A stretch of DNA of 12,763 nt from W1P20-047 sp045118335 (GTDB taxonomy: Bacteria; Actinomycetota; Coriobacteriia; Coriobacteriales; Eggerthellaceae), in the NCBI GenBank assembly GCA_045118335.1, contig JBGUXY010000010.1:1-12763 (forward strand), written 5' to 3'. A program made the translations under genes and the position numbers. A model generated the notes under the pieces. It ran no database searches. It saw only the letters and a list, made by a program, of their open reading frames with translations, and had not been told where the DNA came from. Below, piece by piece: positions 1 to 4,874 of the stretch (position 1 is the first letter of the stretch; every line of letters begins with the position of its first letter).

Positions 1-1056
1 CTCGGGCAGGTGGGCAACGCCGGTGACGTCGGTGGTGCGGAAGTAGAACTGCGGACGATAGCCATCGAAGAACGGGGTGTGACGGCCACCTTCTTCCTTG
101 GTCAGAACGTAGACCTGGCCGGTGAACTCGGTGTGCGGGGTCACGCTGCCGGGCTTGCAGAGAACCTGACCACGGACGATTTCGTCGCGCTTGACACCAC
201 GGAGCAGAACGCCGATGTTGTCGCCAGCCTGAGCTTCGTCGAGCAGCTTGCGGAACATCTCGACGCCGGTGCAGACGGTCTTGGAGGTCTCGCGGATGCC
301 CACGATCTCGAGGTCGTCGCCCAGGTGGAGAACACCGCGCTCCACACGGCCGGTGGCAACGGTGCCGCGGCCGGTGATGGTCATGGTGTCTTCCACAGCC
401 ATCAGGAAGGGCTTGTCAACGTCGCGCTCGGGAGTCGGGATGAAGGTGTCGACAGCGTCGAGGAGCTCCCAGATTGCGGCCTGAGCGTCCTTGTCGCCTT
501 CCAGCACCTGCAGGGCGGAACCGCGGATGATCGGGGTGTCGTCGCCCGGGAACTCGTAGGAGTCGAGCAGCTCGCGAACTTCCATCTCGACGAGCTCGAG
601 CAGCTCTTCGTCGTCGACCATGTCGCACTTGTTCAGGAAGACCACGATGTAGGGAACGCCTACCTGACGGGCGAGCAGGATGTGCTCGCGAGTCTGGGCC
701 ATGGGGCCGTCGGTGGCGGCGATAACCAGGATGGCACCGTCCATCTGAGCAGCACCGGTGATCATGTTCTTGACGTAGTCAGCATGACCGGGGCAGTCGA
801 CGTGTGCGTAGTGACGGGTATCGGTCTCGTACTCAACGTGAGCGATGGAGATGGTGATGCCGCGCTCGCGCTCTTCAGGAGCCTTGTCGATGTTCTCGAA
901 GGCGGTGAAGTCAGCCGTGGCGGAACCATGGGAACCGTCGTTCTCGGACAGAGTCTTGGTGATGGCGGCCGTGAGCGTGGTCTTGCCATGGTCGACGTGA
1001 CCAATCGTGCCGATGTTCACATGCGGCTTTGTACGCTCGAATTTCTCTTTGGCCAT
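1..1056 (-). CDS. tuf: Elongation factor Tu, partial (3' end beyond window start)
   Basis: EF-Tu is the GTPase that delivers aminoacyl-tRNA to the ribosomal A site in the cytoplasm. The visible 352 residues start MAKEKFERTKPHVNIGTIGH. They carry the P-loop GHVDHGKT (19-26), the switch I region with RGITI (66-70), DCPGH (86-90) and NKCD (141-144), followed by beta-barrel domain II and most of domain III. About 45 C-terminal residues of the usual ~395-400 are missing because the window ends. The start is the ATG at 1056-1054, with AAGGGAG at 1069-1063 six bases upstream. The gene is the last visible member of a tRNA-Tyr/tRNA-Thr/tRNA-Met/tuf transcription unit, not of a str operon behind fusA. 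The start codon and Shine-Dalgarno lie in a perfect hairpin (separate entry). Identification is secure. Confidence 0.98.
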   Translation of the reverse strand, partial: MAKEKFERTKPHVNIGTIGHVDHGKTTLTAAITKTLSENDGSHGSATADFTAFENIDKAPEERERGITISIAHVEYETDTRHYAHVDCPGHADYVKNMITGAAQMDGAILVIAATDGPMAQTREHILLARQVGVPYIVVFLNKCDMVDDEELLELVEMEVRELLDSYEFPGDDTPIIRGSALQVLEGDKDAQAAIWELLDAVDTFIPTPERDVDKPFLMAVEDTMTITGRGTVATGRVERGVLHLGDDLEIVGIRETSKTVCTGVEMFRKLLDEAQAGDNIGVLLRGVKRDEIVRGQVLCKPGSVTPHTEFTGQVYVLTKEEGGRHTPFFDGYRPQFYFRTTDVTGVAHLPE

Positions 1057-1074
1057 TGAACACTCCCTTCAATG
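1054..1074 (-). promoter_or_regulatory. Hairpin holding the tuf start codon and ribosome binding site
   Basis: A perfect 7-bp inverted repeat pairs 1054-1060 with 1068-1074 around a 7-nt loop. In the transcript the loop is GGGAGUG, the Shine-Dalgarno of tuf, and the AUG lies in the 3' arm (CATTGAA / TTCAATG). The stem is AU-rich, so it should be marginally stable. It could expose the SD in the loop or tune initiation. The repeat is seen directly; regulation is inferred. Confidence 0.6.
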
Positions 1075-1076
1075 AA

Positions 1077-1099
1077 TACCCTCCCGAATTGGGAGGGTA
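1077..1099 (-). promoter_or_regulatory. 9-bp GC-rich hairpin in the tuf leader
   Basis: A perfect inverted repeat pairs TACCCTCCC (1077-1085) with GGGAGGGTA (1091-1099) around a 5-nt loop. It sits two bases upstream of the SD hairpin. In the RNA, the 5' arm contains CCCUCCC, which could alternatively pair with the GGGAG of the tuf Shine-Dalgarno, so a switch between two folds is possible. There is no U-tract, so it is not a conventional terminator. Confidence 0.5.
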
Positions 1100-1129
1100 A
1101 CTGCTACTAAGAAAAATCTTGCAAACACC

Positions 1130-1153
1130 AGCCTGCGTCGCATTGCGCAGGCT
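1130..1153 (-). other. Hairpin between tRNA-Met and tuf
   Basis: A perfect 8-bp stem pairs AGCCTGCG (1130-1137) with CGCAGGCT (1146-1153) around an 8-nt loop. It lies 16 bases past the CCA end of tRNA-Met in the direction of transcription. A run of five U follows only after about 13 nt, so it is a poor terminator. It could be a processing or partial attenuation site separating tRNAs from tuf mRNA. Confidence 0.4.
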
Positions 1154-1169
1154 TGATGGGATAATCAAA

Positions 1170-1246
1170 TGGTAGCGGTGACTGGATTCGAACCAGTGAC
1201 GCCACGGGTATGAACCGTGTGCTCTAACCAACTGAGCTACACCGCC
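1170..1246 (-). tRNA. tRNA-Met (CAT), elongator type
   Basis: A 77-nt cloverleaf read on the minus strand, with anticodon loop TTCATAC giving anticodon CAT. The anticodon stem CACGG/CCGTG lacks the three consecutive G-C pairs of initiator tRNA, so this is the elongator form. The T arm has TTCGAAT. The acceptor stem closes with a G1-U72 wobble, the discriminator is A, and CCA is encoded in the gene (1172-1170). Confidence 0.95.
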
Positions 1247-1278
1247 AATTAACAACCTCATTCGAGGTAGAGAACAAA

Positions 1279-1354
1279 TGGAGCCTGCGACCGGACTTGA
1301 ACCGGTGACCTCTTCGTTACCAACGAAGTGCTCTACCGACTGAGCTACACAGGC
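1279..1354 (-). tRNA. tRNA-Thr (GGT)
   Basis: A 76-nt cloverleaf with anticodon stem CTTCG/CGAAG and loop TTGGTAA, giving anticodon GGT. The acceptor GCCTGTG pairs with CGCAGGC with one G-U pair. The discriminator is U and CCA is encoded. It is the middle gene of the tRNA-Tyr/Thr/Met cluster ahead of tuf, 32 bases from tRNA-Met. Confidence 0.95.
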
Positions 1355-1358
1355 AAGA

Positions 1359-1443
1359 TGGTGGGAGCGCTAGGATTCGAACCTAGGTAGGCATAGCCAA
1401 CGGGTTTACAGCCCGTCCCCATTAACCACTCGGGCACACTCCC
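1359..1443 (-). tRNA. tRNA-Tyr (GTA)
   Basis: An 85-nt class II tRNA with the long variable arm expected for bacterial Tyr. The anticodon stem is ACGGG/CCCGT and the loop CTGTAAA gives anticodon GTA. The acceptor GGGAGTG pairs with CGCTCCC, the discriminator is A, and CCA is encoded. It is the first gene of the tRNA-tuf unit, about 70 bases downstream of its promoter, and only 4 bases separate it from tRNA-Thr. Confidence 0.95.
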
Positions 1444-1521
1444 ATTTCAAAGGTGTCGCTAAACACTGTGCAATTTTCAAGCTGCATGCTCGAAGATGCT
1501 ATCACATCCACGAGCACGAGA

Positions 1522-1550
1522 ATAATACGCTAGGAACAGATTCGTGTCAA
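1522..1550 (-). promoter_or_regulatory. Consensus sigma70-type promoter of the tRNA-tuf operon
   Basis: On the minus strand there is a perfect -35 TTGACA (1550-1545), an optimal 17-bp spacer, and a -10 TATTAT (1527-1522). The predicted start is near 1515, leaving a leader of about 70 nt before tRNA-Tyr. Near-consensus boxes fit a strong stable-RNA promoter. The 298-bp gap 1444-1741 holds this promoter and the leader of the divergent aminotransferase; I see no gene in it. Confidence 0.85.
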
Positions 1551-1642
1551 CGCCCGACACGCCCCCGGGCGTATCCCCATTATTCCTTCACTTTGAGTCT
1601 TTGACCTGCGCTTATGCAAATTGAGATGTATTTCTTCCAAGA

Positions 1643-1738
1643 ACCTCCATCTAATAGCCAAATTCTTTGCTGCCTGAAAACCTGGGTGGTACCCTTGCAC
1701 TGGTGCTCTACCGCATCAAAGCAAGCAATTTGGGAGGT
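1643..1738 (+). promoter_or_regulatory. Possible structured leader of the aminotransferase gene
   Basis: The leader contains ACCTCC (1643-1648), a perfect complement of the gene's GGAGGT ribosome binding site (1733-1738), so the SD could be sequestered. Between them GGGTGGTACC (1684-1693) matches the core of the T-box bulge sequence (consensus AGGGUGGNACCGCG), but the flank reads CTT instead of GCG. I could not find a proper Stem I or specifier loop. Treat it as a candidate only. An upstream TTGACC (1601-1606) has no well-spaced -10. Confidence 0.25.
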
Positions 1739-1741
1739 CCC

Positions 1742-3025
1742 ATGCCCACTTTCGAAGAATTCACCCAACAGCAGCTTGGAGAAGAACTGGCACGCCTAAA
1801 CGAGGAATATGCCGCTTACGTGGCGAAGGGTCTGAAGCTTAACATGGCCCGGGGCAAGCCGTCCCGCGAGCAGCTCGACCTCAGCCGTCCGATGCTCGAC
1901 ATCGTCAACTCGACTTTCAGCTTAACCGCCGAAAACGGCATCGACTGCAGCAATTACGGAGTACTCGACGGCCTGGAAGAAGCACGTGCCTTCATGGGCG
2001 CCATGATGGACGAAAACCCCATGAACGTGTTCGTCCATGGAGAGTCGAGCCTGAAGATCATGTACGACACCATTGCCAGCTACTACATGTTCGGCGTGCT
2101 GGGCAAGACCCCCTGGTGCGAGCTCGACGAGGTGAAGTGGCTCTGCCCCGTCCCCGGATACGACCGCCATTTCGCCATCACCGAGGCGTTTGGCATCGAG
2201 ATGATAGACGTCCCTTTGCTCGAAGGCGGCCCCGACATGGACATCGTGGAAGAACTCGTCGCCAACGACAAGGCCATAAAGGGCATCTGGTGCGTGCCGA
2301 AGTACTCCAATCCCACAGGCACCTCGTATAGCCCTGATACCGTCCGGCGTCTGGGGAAGATGCGCTGCGCCGCCCCCGACTTCAGAATCTTTTGGGACAA
2401 TGCCTACGCCGTGCACCACCTCTACGACGATCCCGCCGAGCAAGACCAAGTGCTCGATATCGCCGAGGCATGTGATGACGGCGGCTATCCGAACCGCTAC
2501 ATCAAGTTCGCCTCGCTTTCGAAGGTAACCTTCCCCGGGGCAAGCATCTCGGCATTCGGCTGCAGCATGCCGAACATGAGGGAAGCCAAGCAACGCCTAA
2601 GCGTGCAGACCATCGGCTTCAACAAGCTCAATCAGCTGCGCCACGTATGCTTCCTAAAAAACATGGATGGCCTTACAGCTCACATGAGCAAGCACGCCGC
2701 CATAATCCGGCCCAAGTTCGAAGCGGTGCTGGAAGCGCTGGAAAAGGGCTTGAAAGGCACCGGTTGCAGCTGGACCAATCCGCGCGGTGGATACTTCATC
2801 ACGTTCTACGGCGTCCCCGACACCGCCAAGCGCATCGTGTCTCTTGCCAAGGATGCAGGCGTGACGCTTACCGGCGCCGGAGCGCCTTTCCCCTATGGCA
2901 TCGACGTCGAGGACAGCGTCATCCGCATAGCCCCCACCCTGCCTTCGCTTCAAGAGCTGCGAGAGGCTATGGACGTGTTCGTGTGCTGTGCGAAGATCGC
3001 CTGCGTAGAGCTGCTGCTGGAATAG
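1742..3025 (+). CDS. Aspartate aminotransferase, type Ic (class I PLP aminotransferase)
   Basis: A PLP-dependent transaminase of 427 residues, cytoplasmic, expected to interconvert aspartate/2-oxoglutarate and oxaloacetate/glutamate. It resembles the type Ic aspartate aminotransferases typical of actinobacteria (Pfam Asp_aminotransf, PF12897), not classical AspC. Visible motifs are SNPTG (189-193), the PLP-phenol contact WDNAY with Asp219 and Tyr222, the Schiff-base lysine in SLSKVTFPG (Lys261), and the carboxylate-binding arginine in IRIAP (Arg395). The start is the ATG at 1742, with GGGAGG at 1732-1737 four bases upstream. The reading frame is open to 1667, but that extension has no ribosome binding site and is unlike the family. 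It is the only plus-strand gene, divergent from the tRNA-tuf promoter and convergent with the VanY gene. No clear terminator follows. The type Ic family is fairly sure; substrate is inferred. Confidence 0.9.
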   Translation: MPTFEEFTQQQLGEELARLNEEYAAYVAKGLKLNMARGKPSREQLDLSRPMLDIVNSTFSLTAENGIDCSNYGVLDGLEEARAFMGAMMDENPMNVFVHGESSLKIMYDTIASYYMFGVLGKTPWCELDEVKWLCPVPGYDRHFAITEAFGIEMIDVPLLEGGPDMDIVEELVANDKAIKGIWCVPKYSNPTGTSYSPDTVRRLGKMRCAAPDFRIFWDNAYAVHHLYDDPAEQDQVLDIAEACDDGGYPNRYIKFASLSKVTFPGASISAFGCSMPNMREAKQRLSVQTIGFNKLNQLRHVCFLKNMDGLTAHMSKHAAIIRPKFEAVLEALEKGLKGTGCSWTNPRGGYFITFYGVPDTAKRIVSLAKDAGVTLTGAGAPFPYGIDVEDSVIRIAPTLPSLQELREAMDVFVCCAKIACVELLLE

Positions 3026-3198
3026 CCCCCGAGCCGACCACGCCCGGCCAAAGCCCGAAGTCCCGCGAACGCGTTGTGGTGATTGCACCGCATCCATACG
3101 ACATGTCCGCCGCAGCACTCAGCCGTTTTCCGCCAAACAACGCCGTCCGCAAGTTCTTCGCCTAGGCAAAAGACATCTTGTTCGGCAACGCGTGGAGC
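3026..3198. other. Convergent intergenic gap, no recognisable feature
   Basis: This 173-bp gap separates the convergent stops of the aminotransferase and the VanY-like gene. I found no stem of more than five base pairs followed by a T-run on either strand, and no credible small ORF. Termination here may be Rho-dependent. Confidence 0.5.
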
Positions 3199-3759
3199 CT
3201 ATCCTTGGTCAGGCCCCTTGGACGCGTGCCATTCCTCAAGCACCCAATCTCGGTCGCGGAACTTAAGAGCGGCTTCGCGCCCCACGTAGCGCAGGTGCCA
3301 TGGCTCGGCGGGGACGCCCGTCACGCTTTCCCTTCCTTCCGGGTAACGCACGATAAAGCCATGCTCCCAACAGTGCTCGGCAATCCAGTCGCGGTGGGCG
3401 GTGTTGCTTTCCGAGAGGAAGGAGCCGATGCCTGCACCGACATCGAAGGCCAGACCCGTCTGGTGTTCGCTCTCGCCGGGCCGCGCGGCGTAGCCGTCTT
3501 TGTCGCTGCGCTCGTATATGTCGGCTTGGCGCTTTGCGTCGCGGTACGCGCTGCGTATCGCGAAGTCGCTAAATCCCGCCTCCTCGGCCTCGGAGAACAT
3601 AGCGTTTGCCGCCTCGAAGACGGCACCAACGAGGTATTCCCTGCGCATGGGCAGGAGGAAGTGGCGCGGTCCCTGCGCCCAGAGATCGACGAGACCATCC
3701 GGCTCCCAGTCGAGAGGCAGCGGGTGACTGGCGTTCACGAGCATGAGGAAATCGGCCAT
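3199..3759 (-). CDS. VanY-like D,D-carboxypeptidase (M15 family), no signal peptide
   Basis: A 186-residue zinc metallopeptidase of family M15. Members cleave the terminal D-Ala from peptidoglycan stem peptides, or other D-amino-acid-containing peptides. The SxHxxGxAxD motif is present as SEHQTGLAFD (97-106), giving zinc ligands His99 and Asp106. The second motif EPWH (152-155) gives catalytic Glu152 and zinc ligand His155. The upstream SAYRDAKRQ (70-78) is also typical. The N terminus MADFLMLVNASHPLPLDWEP has no signal peptide or membrane segment, although VanY enzymes normally act outside the membrane. The start ATG shares one base with the sortase stop (TAATG at 3761-3757), so translation is coupled. 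It is the last gene of the precursor/sortase/peptidase unit. The family is sure; substrate and location are open. It may trim stem peptides or process the Nif11-type product. Confidence 0.9.
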   Translation of the reverse strand: MADFLMLVNASHPLPLDWEPDGLVDLWAQGPRHFLLPMRREYLVGAVFEAANAMFSEAEEAGFSDFAIRSAYRDAKRQADIYERSDKDGYAARPGESEHQTGLAFDVGAGIGSFLSESNTAHRDWIAEHCWEHGFIVRYPEGRESVTGVPAEPWHLRYVGREAALKFRDRDWVLEEWHASKGPDQG

Positions 3760-4478
3760 TATGCCTCTTCCAGGACGGCGAACAGCGCCCGCATGCCGTA
3801 CTTCCCAGGCGTGCGGGCGCACGTTGAACAGGTGAGGATGCGGCTCGCCTCGTCGGGCGAGACGTCCGAGCGGAGCCAGTTGCCTTCCTCGACCTTGCCG
3901 AGCCAGCGGGCGAAGTCGCCCTCGCCGTCGAACTCCACCCTTTCGGGCCAGGGGTCCCATCCGTGGAAGCGCGCCCCGGCGAACCAAGTCCCTCGCCAGC
4001 GCGCCCCGTTGCACGCCATGAGGTCGACGTGTGGGTGCTCGTCGAGGTAGCCCTGGTCGCAGAGCGCGCGCACAGCGCGGAACATCGACCAATCGGCCAT
4101 CGTGTGGGCGCAAAGAACCGTGTTGCGCCCGCCGATACGCCCACCGCACGCGAGCGCAAGGGAGACGGCGCCATGAAGCGATTCGTCCCCGCTGAAATTG
4201 TGCGTGAGATAGTACGACTTGTCCTCGCGGGCTACGACCACGGGGTAGTCGATGGGAGTCCCGGGCATGTGGACCCAGCCCGCCACGTCGGGATTCACCT
4301 CGGCAAGCGTCGAGAAGTCGACATCGGGCCACCGCTGGGCGTGGCCGACCATCTTGGTGCCGAACACCGCGGCGTAGATGAACCTCGGGTCATAGGGGTC
4401 TAAGAAGCCGAAGCGGTCCAGCTCCGACTGCGTCGCCTCGCTCCAAGCGTGCTCCGAGCTAGTCAAGTCCGTCGCCAC
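3759..4478 (-). CDS. Class B sortase without membrane anchor
   Basis: A 239-residue cysteine transpeptidase of the sortase B type. Such enzymes cut a sorting signal and join the product to an amine, usually on peptidoglycan. The family core is clear: FSTLAEVNPDVAGWVHMPGT (55-74) then IDYPVV, YYLTHNFSGDES, the catalytic histidine in NTVLCAHTMADWSMF (His125), the catalytic cysteine in LTCSTC (Cys220; Cys217 is an extra cysteine), and Arg230 in YGMR. The start is GTG at 4478. An in-frame TGA at 4493-4491, five codons upstream, excludes a longer N terminus. The first 30 residues are polar and acidic, so the usual N-terminal membrane segment is absent and the enzyme should be cytoplasmic. The gene overlaps the precursor by 20 nt and shares one base with the VanY start. 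Possible roles are modification of the precursor peptide or an unexplained intracellular activity. Confidence 0.9.
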   Translation of the reverse strand: MATDLTSSEHAWSEATQSELDRFGFLDPYDPRFIYAAVFGTKMVGHAQRWPDVDFSTLAEVNPDVAGWVHMPGTPIDYPVVVAREDKSYYLTHNFSGDESLHGAVSLALACGGRIGGRNTVLCAHTMADWSMFRAVRALCDQGYLDEHPHVDLMACNGARWRGTWFAGARFHGWDPWPERVEFDGEGDFARWLGKVEEGNWLRSDVSPDEASRILTCSTCARTPGKYGMRALFAVLEEA

Positions 4479-4716
4479 GGATCTCGCCGGTCATGAACGC
4501 GGCCAGCACGTCGGACTCGTCGATGTCGTCTCGCACGTCTCCACTTTCAAAGGCTTTGGGGCACGGGTGATCCCACCCTCCCGTGATGCCCTCCAGCTCC
4601 TCATCGGAGAGTTCGCGGCCCTCCTCTTGGGCGAGCGCGAAGAGCTCCTCCGGGCTTTGGCAGGCCTTGGCCTTTGCTATCTGCTCCGGGGTCAGACCCA
4701 TGTTCTCGAGGTTCAT
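4459..4716 (-). CDS. Nif11-type leader RiPP precursor peptide
   Basis: A small protein of 85 residues, MNLENMGLTPEQIAKAKACQ at the N terminus. It then runs SPEELFALAQEEGRELSDEE and LEGITGG (41-47), the pattern of Nif11-like natural-product leader peptides ending in a double-glycine cleavage site. The predicted core is the 38 residues after Gly47, starting WDHPCPKAFESGD. It is strongly acidic (8 Asp, 3 Glu, 3 Lys/Arg) with one cysteine, two serines and one threonine, so it is a poor lanthipeptide substrate. I see no LPxTG- or NPQTN-like motif. The start is ATG at 4716, with AAGGGAG (4730-4724) seven bases upstream; a TTG two codons earlier is too close to that site. No radical SAM, LanM, YcaO or peptidase-containing ABC transporter gene lies nearby; the partners are sortase and VanY genes. 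Leader assignment is good, product unknown. Confidence 0.85.
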   Translation of the reverse strand: MNLENMGLTPEQIAKAKACQSPEELFALAQEEGRELSDEELEGITGGWDHPCPKAFESGDVRDDIDESDVLAAFMTGEIRGDGLD

Positions 4717-4751
4717 TTCCAAGCTCCCTTCTTTAAGCCTTCTATGAACAT
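4713..4751 (-). CDS. Possible 12-codon leader ORF before the RiPP precursor
   Basis: An ATG at 4751-4749 opens a frame encoding MFIEGLKKGAWK. Its TGA overlaps the precursor ATG as ATGA (4716-4713). The predicted transcription start, about 7 nt after the -10, falls within a few bases of this ATG, so it would be read as a leaderless ORF. It may couple or tune translation of the precursor. It has no ribosome binding site and may be chance. Confidence 0.2.
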   Translation of the reverse strand: MFIEGLKKGAWK

Positions 4752-4759
4752 TTCATCTC

Positions 4760-4765
4760 ATTATA
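4760..4765 (-). promoter_or_regulatory. -10 element of the precursor/sortase/VanY unit
   Basis: A perfect TATAAT on the minus strand at 4765-4760, in the 158-bp gap after the lectin gene. The hexamer 17 bp upstream (GGATGA) is a poor -35, so activation by a regulator is possible. Predicted start is near 4753. No terminator separates the lectin gene from this unit, so read-through is also possible. Confidence 0.5.
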
Positions 4766-4874
4766 TGTTGCGTCCGCCCATTTCATCCCCTCCATTTCTT
4801 CAAAGAACGCAGGCACGCTCAACGCTTAGCCAATTGGGTCGGTCGGCTCGCGGACTTGCCCATACATTACGGAG

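Noticed and set aside
10..1059. A long plus-strand ORF opposite tuf, and similar long antisense frames opposite nagZ, the GT-C-like gene and secY.
   Set aside because: They are mirror frames of strongly biased GC-rich coding sequence; the minus-strand products match known families and the mirror frames match nothing.
1684..1693. A firm T-box riboswitch call upstream of the aminotransferase.
   Set aside because: Only the core GGGTGGTACC is present; the following GCG, the Stem I and the specifier loop were not found. Kept only as a candidate.
1667..1741. A 25-codon N-terminal extension of the aminotransferase.
   Set aside because: The extension has no ribosome binding site, is unlike the family, and would place the good GGGAGG site inside the gene.
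3760..4332. An open frame continuing upstream of the VanY start, giving a 377-residue protein.
   Set aside because: It is the shifted frame of the sortase gene and is arginine-rich nonsense; the sortase frame has all family motifs.
4575..4722. TTG at 4722 as the precursor start.
   Set aside because: It would be one base from the AAGGGAG site; the ATG at 4716 has the normal seven-base spacing.
4826..4867. A 13-codon ORF (MYGQVREPTDPIG) after the lectin gene.
   Set aside because: Too short, upstream of the likely promoter of the precursor unit, and with no supporting context.
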